Positions 44,520 to 55,200 are shown, counted from the stretch's first letter. The stretch is DNA of 64,000 nt from Leifsonia tongyongensis (GCF_010686705.1 NZ_JAAGWY010000001.1:558001-622000); one strand, 5' to 3'. The notes: a model not told the origin generated them from the sequence alone. Numbers and translations are program-made.

Positions 44520-46018
44520 CCCTCCGTCCTCGACGGGTCGGCCGAGCCGCGCAGTTGCCGGAGCATTCTCCTGAGCCACGGCCAGATGAGCGCTGCATAG
44601 ATGGCGAGAGCCGCGGCGCCACCGGCCATCAGGGCCGGCAGCGGGTCGTGGATGAGCAACGTCGCAGCGACAGCAGCCGCCACCGCGGGGATCGTCGCAA
44701 CCGTCGGCACCCAGGCGATCCGGGCCAGCTCGCCGATCCGGACGCCGCAGAGCTTCAGAGCGATCAGGTACGCCGGCAGGATGACCGCGACCGCGACGAT
44801 CACGTGCGCCCACCCCGCCCCCTTGATCCCGTAGGCCTGGGTCGCGGCCACCATCGCGCCGGCCAGGGCGACGAGCCACACGATCTGGATCCACAGCACG
44901 GGGCGCGATCTGCCCTGCGAGTACAAATACCCCGCGGAGATGTCGAACGCGACCCTCAAGCTTCCGTACAGGCCGAGGGCCGCGAGCACGGGAGCGCCCG
45001 GCAACCACCTCGCCCCGTACAGCACGTCGATCAGCGGGAAGCTCAGGGCGGCGAGCACGGTGCCGGCGGGCAGCGCTCCCGCCCAGGCGACGGAGGCGAC
45101 GACGACGAATGCGTGGCTCCCGCCCTGCGATCGCGAGAAGAACGGGAGGGAGATCGACCGCACGACCTGAGATAGCGCACTCATCGGCCAGCTCGAGACG
45201 TTGAAGGCGAGCACGTAGTAGCCGAGCGCCGTCGCACCGGCGACCCTCGCGAGCACGATGTTGTCGACATTCAGGAGCGCCCACGACAGAAGGTTCGCGG
45301 CAGCGATCGGCAGACCGAACGCGAGCACGCCCTTGACGACGGTCCGATCGATCGAGAATCGCGGAACGACCCGCGCGAGGAGGTACTGCATCGTCGACGA
45401 CACGCACTGCGCGGCGACGCGCCCGATAGCGAGTCCCATCACTCCGAAGCCGAGCGCCACGAGCAGAAGGGTCACTGTGGTCGAGACCACGAAGTCGGCC
45501 ACCCCGACGAAAAACAGCTCGCGCTGCTGGAAGCGCCGCTGGAGCATGGCGAATGGCACGACAGTGCCTCCGGCCAGCAGGAGCGTGAGAGAGAGCACGG
45601 CGATCGCCGGCGCCGCCTGCGGGCTGGCCAGCAGAGAGGCGAGCCAGGTGCTCGAGGCCACGGTCGCCAGCATCGTGACCGCGCCCGCCGTGAGCCCGAG
45701 TGTCGCCACCGTGGGAGCGATCCGGTCGGGTTCGTCCGAGCGGATGAGGTCCGCCGACAGCCCCAGGTCGGCGACGGTGATCAGAATCCCCTGGACCGTC
45801 AGCGCGACCGCATAGACACCGAACTGCTCCGGAGCCAGCAGGCGAGCGAGCACGATCCCGACGACCAGGCCGCCCAGGCGCAGCACCACCGTGCTGACGC
45901 CGCTCCAGGCGGCGCCGTGCGCGGCGCGGGAGAGCAGCGAGCGTCCGACGGCCGGCTCGGACGCTCCGGCCTCCTGGGCAGGGAGGGCGGTGTCGCGACC
46001 GCTGGCGTCCCCGGTCAT
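44516..46018 (-). CDS. Wzx-type polysaccharide flippase
   Basis: ATG 46018 overlaps the GT2 stop (ATGA), giving 500 residues with about 13-14 membrane spans of the MOP/Polysacc_synt family. RAAHGAAWSGVSTVVLRLGG (span 1), LARLLAPEQFGVYAVALTVQ (loop and span 2) and FAMLQRRFQQRELFFVGVAD are typical. It moves the undecaprenyl-linked repeat unit across the membrane for the Wzy-like polymerase at 33355. The frame runs upstream to 46672 but in Arg-rich sequence antisense-like to the GT2, so that extension was rejected. Confidence 0.9.
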   Translation of the reverse strand: MTGDASGRDTALPAQEAGASEPAVGRSLLSRAAHGAAWSGVSTVVLRLGGLVVGIVLARLLAPEQFGVYAVALTVQGILITVADLGLSADLIRSDEPDRIAPTVATLGLTAGAVTMLATVASSTWLASLLASPQAAPAIAVLSLTLLLAGGTVVPFAMLQRRFQQRELFFVGVADFVVSTTVTLLLVALGFGVMGLAIGRVAAQCVSSTMQYLLARVVPRFSIDRTVVKGVLAFGLPIAAANLLSWALLNVDNIVLARVAGATALGYYVLAFNVSSWPMSALSQVVRSISLPFFSRSQGGSHAFVVVASVAWAGALPAGTVLAALSFPLIDVLYGARWLPGAPVLAALGLYGSLRVAFDISAGYLYSQGRSRPVLWIQIVWLVALAGAMVAATQAYGIKGAGWAHVIVAVAVILPAYLIALKLCGVRIGELARIAWVPTVATIPAVAAAVAATLLIHDPLPALMAGGAAALAIYAALIWPWLRRMLRQLRGSADPSRTEG

Positions 46019-47091
46019 AGCCCCATCGCCGACTGTCGGCGCGATCGAATCTTCCAACGGATGCCCTCTACGAGGCGAACGAGTCGCCGAGAGCTGAAGA
46101 GACCAGCGCCGCGGGAAGCGAGCCCTGTCCATCTCCAGGCACCCGATCCAACGACCTGGGGGCATGTCTCCTGGGCGAACTCGCGGAGCGCAACGGCGGA
46201 CGAGTGCGACGATCCTGTGGACTCGAGCAGAGCGGCACGCAGGAGTGCCTCCCGTGCGACGGAGCGTTTCGACCTCTCGAGCCAGCGACTCGCTGCCGGC
46301 AAGCGTGCCCCATCCCGCGCGAAGAAGCGCTCGTACACGTCCCGCACCTGGGTCATGTCGTCGGTAGCACCGGCGAACTCCGTGGAGTGCATGTTCTGCC
46401 CGTGGTCGCGGTAGTACGCCTGACGCGAGCCCCCGACGAAGCCGATGTCGGCGAAGGAGGCGGCCTGCAGCCACATATACATATCGGCAGCGTGCGGGAA
46501 GTCGGCGTCGTAGCCTCCTGTCTTCTCGTAGACGGAGCGGCGCATCACAACCTCCGGATTGGCGATGCTGTTCCTTCCGCAGCGTACGCTGCGCCGCAGC
46601 CATTCTTCGCCTGGCCAGATCTTCCACCAGACCGGAGCGGCTTTGACCGGGGGCAGATCGCCCTGGAACCATTCGACGGCGCCGTAAACGAGTCCGACCT
46701 CTGGGTGCGCCTCCATCAAGGCGACCGCCCTGGTCAGGGAATTGCTTGTCAGCGCGTCGTCCGCCGACAGCAGTACGACGTAATCGCCGGTCGCCCGCGA
46801 GAGACCGTCGTTGTATGTGCGGATGTGTCGCATGTTCTCCGGATGCTCGACAAGCGTGATCCGCTCGTCCTGCGCCGTGAGGCGGCGGGCGACCTCGATG
46901 CTTCCGTCGGTCGACCGGTCGTCGACAATGATGATCTCGATGTCGACGCCCTCCTGGTCGAGCGCGGAAGCGACCGCTACGGGCAAGTACTGACCGTAGT
47001 TGTAGTGGGGAATGACAACAGTGACCCTCGGTCGCCGCCGCAGCGGCTTCGGCTTGAGGATCCTCACCAGCCGGCTACCGAGCTTCTTCAC
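46015..47091 (-). CDS. Family 2 glycosyltransferase
   Basis: GTG 47091 is chosen because GGGGGAG lies five bases upstream and the family motif starts soon after; the longer frame to 47364 is Arg-rich and covers the intergenic space. The product has 358 residues: RVTVVIPHYNYGQYLPVAVA, IIIVDDRSTDGSIEVARRL, LLSADDALT (DXD-like) and YDADFPHAADMYMWLQAA. Cytosolic. It is the first gene after a 142-base gap that may hold an internal promoter. Confidence 0.85.
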   Translation of the reverse strand: MKKLGSRLVRILKPKPLRRRPRVTVVIPHYNYGQYLPVAVASALDQEGVDIEIIIVDDRSTDGSIEVARRLTAQDERITLVEHPENMRHIRTYNDGLSRATGDYVVLLSADDALTSNSLTRAVALMEAHPEVGLVYGAVEWFQGDLPPVKAAPVWWKIWPGEEWLRRSVRCGRNSIANPEVVMRRSVYEKTGGYDADFPHAADMYMWLQAASFADIGFVGGSRQAYYRDHGQNMHSTEFAGATDDMTQVRDVYERFFARDGARLPAASRWLERSKRSVAREALLRAALLESTGSSHSSAVALREFAQETCPQVVGSGAWRWTGLASRGAGLFSSRRLVRLVEGIRWKIRSRRQSAMGL

Positions 47092-47233
47092 TTCGTCTCC
47101 CCCAACTGAGTGAATCTCACCTTTGAACGATGCCACAGGCCTGCTGGCGCCGCCAACCCCTCGTTGGAGGGTCGGTCGGCGAGAATCGATTGGCAGCTGA
47201 TGCCGAGGGGTCGACCCGGGGTGCTTGTGTTCA

Positions 47234-48343
47234 TCACGACTGCCTGAGCGCTTCCGCCAACTCCTCGGCCACGAACTCTTGCTGATCCGCCGTGATGTGC
47301 GGATAGAGCGGAAGGGAGAGGATGCGCCCCGCAGCCGCCTCCGCAACCGGGAACGAGCCGGCACCGAGTCCGTGCCCGCCGTAGGCTGCCGTCAGGTGCA
47401 GTGGAGTCGGATAGTGGATGGACGCGCCGATCCCCGCCGCATTGAGCTGGGCCATCACGCGGTCGCGCTCATCCACGCGCACGACGTACAGGTGCCAGAC
47501 ATCGAGGTTCCCCGGCATGCTCTGCGGCAGTCGCACACCGTCGACGTCGTCGAGGAGGGCGGCGTAGCGGGCGGCTGCGACGCGTCGACGGCGATTCCAG
47601 TCGGCGAGATGGCGCAGCTTCACCCGCAGAACGGCCGCCTGCACCGAGTCCATCCGCGAATTGAAGCCGATCAGTTCGTGCACGTACTTCGTCTCGCTGC
47701 CGTGCGATGCGAGGAGGCGTACGGTGCGCGCGATCTCGGCGTCGCCGGTTGTCACCGCTCCCGCGTCTCCGGCAGCACCGAGATTCTTGCCCGGGTAGAA
47801 GGAGGTCGAGGAGACGAGCCCCAGGCCGCCCGCCCGACCGTCCTCGCTTTCCGCGCCCTGCGACTGCGCGCCGTCCTCCACGATCGGGATGCCGCTCGAG
47901 CCGAGCGCAGCGCGGATCGCGCCGACAGGTGCGACCTGGCCGAAGAGGTGGACCGGTACGACGGCCTGCGTGCGCGAGGTGACGGCCGCGGCGACCGCAT
48001 CCGGGTCCAGCAGGAGGTGCTCCTCGTCGACGTCTGCGAACACGGGGACCGCCCCGATGCGGGACACGGCCTCCGCTGTCGCGATGAAGGTGTTGACAGG
48101 GAGGACGACCTCGCCGCCTGCAGTCACGCCTGCCGCTCGGAGCGCGAGCTCGAGCGCGTCGGTGCCGTTGCCTACGCCGATGCAGAGCCGCGCCCCGGTA
48201 GCCTCCGCGTACTCCTGTTCGAACGCGCCGACGTCGCTGCCGCCGATGTAGGAGGCGGTCTCGAAGACACGGTCGACTGCCGCCCTGACATCGGCCGCGG
48301 TCTCGGTGTTCTGAGCGACCAGGTCGACCAGTGGCACTCTCAC
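47234..48343 (-). CDS. DegT/DnrJ/EryC1 sugar aminotransferase
   Basis: GTG 48343 overlaps the acyltransferase stop (GTGA), giving 369 residues. It is a fold-type I PLP enzyme: PLP lysine Lys186 in SFYPGKNLGAAGDAG, GVGNGTDALELALRA near 57-71, VHLFGQ and VEDGAQSQGA. It converts a keto-sugar nucleotide to an amino sugar. The GNGTDAL and HLFGQ patterns are those of the FdtB/QdtB-like 3-amino sugar subgroup. It works with the NeuD-like acyltransferase beside it. Confidence 0.88.
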   Translation of the reverse strand: MRVPLVDLVAQNTETAADVRAAVDRVFETASYIGGSDVGAFEQEYAEATGARLCIGVGNGTDALELALRAAGVTAGGEVVLPVNTFIATAEAVSRIGAVPVFADVDEEHLLLDPDAVAAAVTSRTQAVVPVHLFGQVAPVGAIRAALGSSGIPIVEDGAQSQGAESEDGRAGGLGLVSSTSFYPGKNLGAAGDAGAVTTGDAEIARTVRLLASHGSETKYVHELIGFNSRMDSVQAAVLRVKLRHLADWNRRRRVAAARYAALLDDVDGVRLPQSMPGNLDVWHLYVVRVDERDRVMAQLNAAGIGASIHYPTPLHLTAAYGGHGLGAGSFPVAEAAAGRILSLPLYPHITADQQEFVAEELAEALRQS

Positions 48344-48969
48344 AGCCGCACCCCCAGCTCTCGAGCAGGCACACCGGCCCACGTCTGTCCTTCCGGGACG
48401 TCGGTCAGCACCACGGCCCCCATCCCGATCGTCGCGCCCGCCCCGACGGAGACCTTCTGGCGAATGGACGCGTTCATTCCCAGGTAGGCCGCCTCGCCGA
48501 TACGGGCGACCCCGCCGACCGTGACACCGGCCGCCAGCGTTGCGAAGTCGTCGACGATGTCATCGTGCGTGAGCGTGCAGTTCGGCATGACCACGACGTG
48601 ACGGCCGACCACCACGTCCGACGTGAGCACCGAACACGCGAGGATGATCGTGCCGTGGCCGACGACGCTGTTGGCGGAGATCCGCGCGGACTCGTCGACC
48701 AGGGTGGCGAATCGGTCGCTGCCGACACCGAGTGCCGCGAGCCGAGACACGATCGACCGGCGCGCGGCCCCGGAGCCGACGCACACGACGATCGCGCCGG
48801 GAAGCTCGGAGGCCAGGTCGATCCCGCCGAGCACGTCTGCCCCGCCGATGGGATGGCCGTGCAGAGCCGGGTCGTCATCGAGGACGCCGATCACCCGGTG
48901 ATGCGACTGCTCCATCGCCATCACCTCGCGGGCCAGGCCGCTCGCGCCGATCAGGACCAGGTCCTTCAT
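48340..48969 (-). CDS. NeuD/PglD-like sugar O/N-acyltransferase
   Basis: The 209-residue protein starts MKDLVLIGASGLAREV, the Rossmann-like N-domain of the NeuD/PglD family. A left-handed beta-helix of hexapeptide repeats follows (about 90-200) with NCTLTHDDIVDDFATLAAGV, the conserved His and aspartate of the acetyl-CoA site, and GMGAVVLTDVPEGQTWAGVP at the end. PglD acetylates the amino group of a UDP-amino-sugar, and the two flanking aminotransferases supply such substrates. It overlaps both neighbours (ATGA and GTGA). Confidence 0.88.
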   Translation of the reverse strand: MKDLVLIGASGLAREVMAMEQSHHRVIGVLDDDPALHGHPIGGADVLGGIDLASELPGAIVVCVGSGAARRSIVSRLAALGVGSDRFATLVDESARISANSVVGHGTIILACSVLTSDVVVGRHVVVMPNCTLTHDDIVDDFATLAAGVTVGGVARIGEAAYLGMNASIRQKVSVGAGATIGMGAVVLTDVPEGQTWAGVPARELGVRL

Positions 48970-50117
48970 GCCACACCCCGCAGTTCCGATGCTTCGCGCA
49001 GTGCGTCGACGACGCGCAGCTGCTCGGCGTCCGTCAGCTCGTGGAAGAGCGGCAGGATGAGCGTGTTGTCGGTGAGCCGCTCGGTGACCGGAAGAGGCAC
49101 GGCGCCGGTGTCGCGGTCGCGGTACGCGGGCTGGCGATGGGCGGCCATGATGCCGCGACGAGCCGAGACACCGGCCTCGGCCAGAACCTCCAGCGTGCGC
49201 TCGCGCGTGGCGCCGAACGCCGCCTCGACCTCCACCCAGTACGACTGGAAGTTCCCGGTGCCCCATGCCGGGTCGGTGACCGGCCGGAGGCCGGGGATCG
49301 AGGCGATGAGTCCGGCGTAGCGGGCGGCGAGTTCCCGCCGGCGGGCGACGATCAGAGGAAGGCGGCCGAGCTGCACGATCCCGACCGCAGCCTGCAGGTC
49401 GGTCATCCGGTAGTTGAAGCCGATCTCGGTGTACTCCTCAGCCGGGGCGAGCACGCTCGCCTGGCGGTCGGCGGCCGAGATGCTCATGGCGTGCTCGCGA
49501 AGCCGGCGTGCGCGGTCCGCCCAGGCGCTGTCGGATGTGGTCAGCATCCCGCCCTCGCCGGTCGTGAGCAGCTTGCGCGGGTGGAACGACCAGGTCGTCA
49601 CGTCGGCGCCTGCGCCCACCGGGCGCCCCCGGTACCGGGAGCCGGCGCCGCACGCGGCGTCCTCGATGACCGCGATGCCGCGCGGGTCGCAGACGGCGCG
49701 GATGGCGTCGAGGTCGACCGGCACCCCGCCCTGGTCGACCACGATGACCGCTCGGGTGCGGGGCGTGAGCGCCTCCGCGACGGTCGCCGCCGTGAGGTCG
49801 CCGGTGAGGGGGTCGACGTCCGCGAAGACCGGCCGGGCCCCCACGTAGGTCGGCGCGTTGGCGGTCGCTATGAACGAGAACGAAGGGACGACGACGTCGT
49901 CTCCGGCTCCGATTCCTGCGACGACGAGCGCGAGGTGGAGCGCGGTCGTGCAGTTCGAGGTGGCCACGGCGAACGGAGCGTCCACAGCCGCCGCGAACTC
50001 CTCTTCGAAGCGTGCGACCCGCGGGCCCTGCGCGACCCAGCCGGAGGCGATCACTTCGGTGACCGCGGCGATCTCCTCCTCGCCGAGCCACGGCTTCATG
50101 ACATTGATGCGGTTCAC
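48966..50117 (-). CDS. DegT/DnrJ/EryC1 sugar aminotransferase
   Basis: GTG 50117 overlaps the epimerase stop (GTGA), giving 383 residues. PLP lysine Lys182 lies in WSFHPRKLLTTGEGGML, with SGWVAQGPRVARFEEEFA at 25-42, SNCTTALHLAL, VVPSFSFIATANA and IEDAACGAGS. This is the PglE/PseC-like branch, which aminates a 4-keto or 3-keto UDP sugar. Having two DegT enzymes suggests a diamino sugar, or two different amino sugars, in the repeat unit. Confidence 0.9.
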   Translation of the reverse strand: MNRINVMKPWLGEEEIAAVTEVIASGWVAQGPRVARFEEEFAAAVDAPFAVATSNCTTALHLALVVAGIGAGDDVVVPSFSFIATANAPTYVGARPVFADVDPLTGDLTAATVAEALTPRTRAVIVVDQGGVPVDLDAIRAVCDPRGIAVIEDAACGAGSRYRGRPVGAGADVTTWSFHPRKLLTTGEGGMLTTSDSAWADRARRLREHAMSISAADRQASVLAPAEEYTEIGFNYRMTDLQAAVGIVQLGRLPLIVARRRELAARYAGLIASIPGLRPVTDPAWGTGNFQSYWVEVEAAFGATRERTLEVLAEAGVSARRGIMAAHRQPAYRDRDTGAVPLPVTERLTDNTLILPLFHELTDAEQLRVVDALREASELRGVA

Positions 50118-51109
50118 GAGGTCACCAGCGGCCGTCCGGCTGCGATCTCCTCGCGCAGGGGGCGCCACCACTCGACCAGCTCGCGAAGGCCATCCGCGAG
50201 AGGCACCTCTGCCGTGAATCCGAGATCGCGCTGAGCCGCGCTGGTATCAGCGAGACGACGTGTGACGCCGTTCACCGCTCGCTCCGGGCCGTGCTCCACC
50301 TCCAGGTCGGAGTCCATGGCCTCGAGAAGAGCTTCCGCAAGACCGAGCAGGCTCGTCTCACTGCCGCTCGCGATGTTGTACACGCCATCGGTGACCTCGG
50401 ACGTGGCGGCGAGGATGTTCGCCCGCGCGATGTCGCGTGTGAAGACGAAGTCCATGGTCTGCCGGCCGTCGCCGAAGATGAGCGGGGGCCGGCCGTCGGC
50501 GATCCGCTCCATCCAGCGGACCAGCACCTCGGTGTACAGGCCGTGGACGTCCATCCGCGGTCCATAGACATTGAAGTAGCGGAGGATGACGTAGTCGAGG
50601 CCGTTCATGGCCCGGAAGCTGCGCAGCATCCCTTCGTTGAACGACTTCGCTGCGCCGTAGAACGTGTCGTTGTTGTGGTGATGGTGGCGCTCGTTCGTCG
50701 GGAACTCCTCCGCCAGACCGTAGACGGAGGCGCTCGACGCGCTGATCAGCTTGTCGACGCGGTGACGGACCGCCGACTCGATGACGTTGAACGTGCCGTC
50801 GACGAGGACTTCGAGCGCCAGGCGCGGCTCCTCCGCGCACTGCGTGATCCTGATCGCCGCCTCGTGGTAGACCAGGTCCTTGCCGCGGGTCACGTCGTCC
50901 ACGAGGTCGCGGTCGCGGAGGTCGCCCTCCACCAGTGTCACCTTTCCGGAGGCGATGGCATCGTCGAGGTTCGCGACACGGCCACGGACCAGGTTGTCGA
51001 GCACGTCGACATGGGCGACGCCCGCGTCGAGCAACTGGTCGACGATCTGCGAGCCGATCGTGCCGGCGCCTCCGGTTACCAGGACGTCGGCACCGGCCAG
51101 CGCGGTCAT
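50114..51109 (-). CDS. NAD-dependent sugar epimerase/dehydratase
   Basis: The 331-residue extended short-chain dehydrogenase has the NAD motif GGAGTIG (13-19), a Ser-Ala-Ser-Ser-Ala-Ser active-site strand and the catalytic Tyr151-Lys155 in YGAAK. DFVFTRDIARANILAA and YNIASGSETSLL are typical of UDP-glucose 4-epimerase/WbpP relatives. It probably interconverts or oxidises a UDP-sugar for the aminotransferases. The His-rich HHHHNN before the Tyr is unusual. ATGA overlap with the Gfo/Idh gene. Confidence 0.88.
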   Translation of the reverse strand: MTALAGADVLVTGGAGTIGSQIVDQLLDAGVAHVDVLDNLVRGRVANLDDAIASGKVTLVEGDLRDRDLVDDVTRGKDLVYHEAAIRITQCAEEPRLALEVLVDGTFNVIESAVRHRVDKLISASSASVYGLAEEFPTNERHHHHNNDTFYGAAKSFNEGMLRSFRAMNGLDYVILRYFNVYGPRMDVHGLYTEVLVRWMERIADGRPPLIFGDGRQTMDFVFTRDIARANILAATSEVTDGVYNIASGSETSLLGLAEALLEAMDSDLEVEHGPERAVNGVTRRLADTSAAQRDLGFTAEVPLADGLRELVEWWRPLREEIAAGRPLVTS

Positions 51110-52170
51110 CGCGTCTCTCCGATCAGGACGCGGTCGGCTTCGACCGGGGTGACGGCTCCGAATCCGCCGAGGCTGCGCGTGGCCGCCTCGAGCACGGAGA
51201 GCACGCGGAGGCCTGCCCGGCCATCTGTGCGGGGAGGTCGCGATTCCCGGATGCTGGCGGCGAACTCACTTGCCATGCTTCCGAGGGCTTCCTTCTCGGG
51301 GAGCGCCGGCGACCAGGTGTCACCGAGGCGATATGAAACCGTCGCCGCCTTCCGCTCCGCTCCGTCGAGCGCCTGGAGTCCGAGGTCGACACCGCGATCG
51401 TAGACGCTGAGCCGCTGCTGCGGGTTGAGGTCGTCCCAGACGAGGGTCCGCTTCGTCCCGCCGATCACCATCTGGCGGATCTTCGTGGGGCTGAGCCAGT
51501 TCACGTGAACATGTGCGATCGCGCCGTTCGCAAGGGGGAGAACCAGGTAGCCGACGCAGGCCTTGCCCGCACCGAGCGGGTCGGCTCCGTGGGCGGATAC
51601 CGTCGTCGGGTGCAGTCCGCCGGGGAGGATGAAGTCGATGATCGAGAGATCGTGCGGCGCGAGATCCCAGAACACGTCGACGTCCGGCTGGATGAGGCCG
51701 AGATTGATGCGCACCGAGTCGATGAACAGGATGTCGCCGAGCGCACCCTCCTCGATGAGCTCACGGATCTTGAGGACGGCCGGCGTGTAGCAGTAGGTGT
51801 GGTCGGCCATGAGCACGAGACCGCTCGCGGCCGCCGTCTCCACCATCGCACGCCCGCGCCCACCCGTGTCGGCGAGCGGCTTCTCCACCATGACGTGCTT
51901 GCCCGCGGCCAGCGCAGCGAGCGCGATCCCGTGGTGGGTTCGCGCGGGCGTCGCGACCGCGATGGCATCGATGTCGTCGCTGCGCAGGAGTTCGTCGAGG
52001 TCGGTGACGACGCGCACGCCGCCCACCTGGTCGGCGAGTCGCTGTGCGCGTTCACCGTCGAGATCGCAGATCGCGACGAGGTCCCAATCCGGGCTGCTAC
52101 GGAAATTCCGGGCCAGGTTCGGACCCCAGTAACCGGCGCCGACGACGCCGATACGCAATTGTTCTGTCAC
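51106..52170 (-). CDS. Gfo/Idh/MocA-family sugar oxidoreductase
   Basis: GTG 52170 has GGGGG seven bases upstream and gives 354 residues; the longer frame to 52227 lacks a ribosome site. The N-domain has GVVGAGYWGPNLARNF, DLDGERAQRLADQVG and HVMVEKPLAD (the EKP motif with the catalytic lysine). The C-domain has WDLAPHDLSIIDF. Enzymes of this type (WlbA/WbpB) oxidise the 3-hydroxyl of UDP-GlcNAc-uronate to a 3-keto sugar for a DegT aminotransferase and a hexapeptide acyltransferase, all of which lie next to it. It is the first gene of the 52170-35583 run, 69 bases from the giant DUF4082 gene. Confidence 0.9.
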   Translation of the reverse strand: MTEQLRIGVVGAGYWGPNLARNFRSSPDWDLVAICDLDGERAQRLADQVGGVRVVTDLDELLRSDDIDAIAVATPARTHHGIALAALAAGKHVMVEKPLADTGGRGRAMVETAAASGLVLMADHTYCYTPAVLKIRELIEEGALGDILFIDSVRINLGLIQPDVDVFWDLAPHDLSIIDFILPGGLHPTTVSAHGADPLGAGKACVGYLVLPLANGAIAHVHVNWLSPTKIRQMVIGGTKRTLVWDDLNPQQRLSVYDRGVDLGLQALDGAERKAATVSYRLGDTWSPALPEKEALGSMASEFAASIRESRPPRTDGRAGLRVLSVLEAATRSLGGFGAVTPVEADRVLIGETR

Positions 52171-52239
52171 TTCTGTGCCCCCAGACACGTTTCGTGTTCG
52201 GTGCCGCTCGGGCGGCGGCCCCGTCATGCATTCCCTACG

Positions 52240-55200
52240 TCACGGTGAGGCGACGAAGTGGATATCGACCCAGTAGTTGTGAGAGACCGTCTGATTCGGG
52301 AACCCTGTCGAGTACGAGTACGCCCCGCCGTTTGCGAGTGTGGAGAGCGCCCCGTTGGTGACAGGATTCGTCAGTGCTCCTGGATCCACCGCGTAGGCGG
52401 ACCAGGTCGTGTGGTAGCTGGCCCGGTACTCCACGCCCGTCTGGATCGCCACGGGGGTTGTGAAGTACACGTCTTGCCAGCCGCTCGCCGTCTCCGCCGT
52501 GAAGGTGGCTGTTGCGAGCAGAGTTCCCGTCGCCGACCAGAGCGACGCGGTGTGCGTTCCGGTGTCGCCCGCTCCCTTGTAGAAGCGGATGCCGGTGACG
52601 GAGCCGGCCTGCGAGGTGGTGAACCTCACGCCGAGCTGGACGGGGGTGCCATCGGGCCAGGCCGTGTTGGCCGGCACGCTCGCGTCAGGGAAGATCGAGG
52701 CTCCCGCTGCGGGGTTGGGCGACGGCGACGGAGTCGGCGTCGGAGTCGGAGTCGGAGTCGGCGTCGGCGTCGGCGTGGGCGTCGGCGTGGGTGTCGGGGT
52801 CGGCGTCGGGGTCGGCGTCGACCCGCCACCGCCGCCGCCACCGGATGTGGCCGTCGGAGTGAAGACCACATCGACGAAGTAGTTCGTCGCGTTGTACGAG
52901 TAGGTCGGGAAGCCTCCGGTGGCGCTGTAGAGGTAGCGCCCGTTCGTGCTGGTTCCTGCCGTGAGCGGACCGCTCGTCTTCGCCGCACTGAAGTAGTTCT
53001 GCGTGTACGAGTAGTTGCCGGTCGGCGCGAAGTACGACACCAGGTAGACCTGGCCGGCCGACAAGGCCACGGGCGTGCTCAGCGACGCCGTCTGCCACCC
53101 GGATGCGGTCTCATTCGTAAAGGTGACGGTGGCCAGCCGCGTCCCTGCGGCATTCCACAGCGAACCGGTGTGGGTTCCCGTGTTCGTCGCCGACTTGAAG
53201 AACCGGATAGCACTGACTGTGCCGTCCTGGCTTGGCGTGAACGTCACCCCGAGCTCGACAGCAGACGCATCGTTCGTCGCCGTGGATGCGGGCAGGTCGC
53301 TTCCGAAGAGCGTGTAGCTCGTCTGTGTGGACGACTTCGTCGCGAACGACCAGGTCAGGGTGCCCAGAGTCGCGCCCTCGATCGAGACGATTCCCGACAC
53401 GCTCACGGATACTGTGGCTCCCTCAGGCAGCGACTGCGACGGGGTGAACGTGAGTGTCGACCCATCGGTTGACAGCGCCGTCGTCCCGCCGATCGAGGCT
53501 CCGCCGCTGGTGACCGCGACGCTGTATCCCGAGGCGAGCGCCACCGAGAACGCCATGGAGATCGCCGAGGTGACGGGGATGTCGACGGCACCGTTGGCAG
53601 GCGATTGGCTGACGACCGCCTCCGGCGATGCGGCCTTGGTGTAGAGGACGTCGACCATGTAGTTACTGGTCGAGTTCGAACCAGGGAACGCGTCGGTGTA
53701 GTTGTAGGCGCCGGTGTTGTAGCCCGCGACCAGAACACCTCTCGTGATGCCGCTCCCACTGAAGGCTCCTGGCGTCACTGAGTAGTTCCCTGTTGGGCTG
53801 CGGTAGGAGACGACGTAGTCAGTGTTCGCCGTGATCGCCACCGGCGTGCTGAACGTCACCGTCTGCCAGCCCGCCGTCGACTCACCGGTGAAGGTCGCGC
53901 TCGCGAGCTTCGTACCGTTGGCGGCCCAGAGGGTTCCGACATGGGTTCCGGTGTTGGCGGCGTTCTTGTAGAACCGCATGCCGGTGACCGTTCCGTTCGC
54001 CGTAGCGGCGAAGCGGAGCCCGAGCGTGACGGGACTGTCCGCCACCTGCAGGACGGCCGGCACGGTCGAGTCGGTGAAGAGACCGCACGGGCACACACCG
54101 ACAGGCGCATCCGGTTTGACGGAGGTGAAGCTCCAGGTATTTCCGGATGACAGCACAAGGCCGGTCGTGTCCGTCGCGGTCAGCGCGACCGAATAGACGA
54201 CGAACCCGTTCAGTGCATTGGTGGGCGTGAACGTCGCCGTCCGCGTCGTTGCGGCGTAGGAGGTCGTTCCCGGGACCGCGTTGCCGAGCGAGTCCTTCAC
54301 GGTGAAAACGATGGATGCGGGCGTGACCGGCTTGGAGAAGACGGCGCCGATCGTCGTCGTCAGCGGCACGCTGGAGGAACCCGGCAGCGGCCACTGTCCG
54401 GTCGCGGCGAGCGGCGAGGTGTCCGTGGTGACGAAGGTCGCGTCGACGAAGTAGTTCGCCTGGTTGTAGGAGCTCGTCGGGTACTGTCCGGGCGTGGTGT
54501 TGTACACGCCGGCCGGCGCGCTGCCGAATCCACCGGCCACCGACATCGGCGCACTCGACACGCCGCGGTACGACCAGTAGTTGGACGACGCGGTGTAGTG
54601 GCCTTTGGGCGCGCTGTACGAGATCGTGTAGTTGGCCCCTGTGCTCACGGGCACGAATGAGGGGAAGTTGGCCGACTGCCAGCCCGACGCCGTCTCGTTC
54701 GCGAAGGTCACGGTTGCGAGCCGGTTGCCGTTGGAATCCCAGAGCGAACCGGTGTGGGTGCCCGTGTTCGCGGTCGCCTTGTAGAACCGGACCCCCGAGA
54801 TGTAACCGTCCTGGGTCGGCGTGAACCTGAGACCGACCTCGACAGGTGACGCGTCCCCGGAATCGGCGACGGCCGGCGCCTGCTTGCCGAAGATCGAGTA
54901 CGGGGACGTGATCGTCACCGACCGGCCGGTCGGGGTTGCTGTGGTGTTGCCACTGTCGTCCGTCGCGCGAACCTGGATCGTCGCCGCTCCGACGCCGTGC
55001 TGCACGTAGGTGTATGACCAGCTGGTCGTGCCGGTCGCCGGGTGCCAGCTGCTTCCGCCGTCGGTCGAGACCTCGACGCCTGCCACGACTCCGCCGACAT
55101 CCGCTGCGGTCCCGGTCGCGGTGACCGTGGCGCCATTGGCGATGCTCGCGCCGGAGGCCGGCGTTGTGATGGTGGCGGTCGGCGCCGTTTGGTCGGTGCT

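Noticed and set aside
52731-52824. Regular short repeats that could look like a CRISPR or minisatellite
   Set aside because: The unit is a hexanucleotide coding Thr-Pro within a sound frame, with no spacers.
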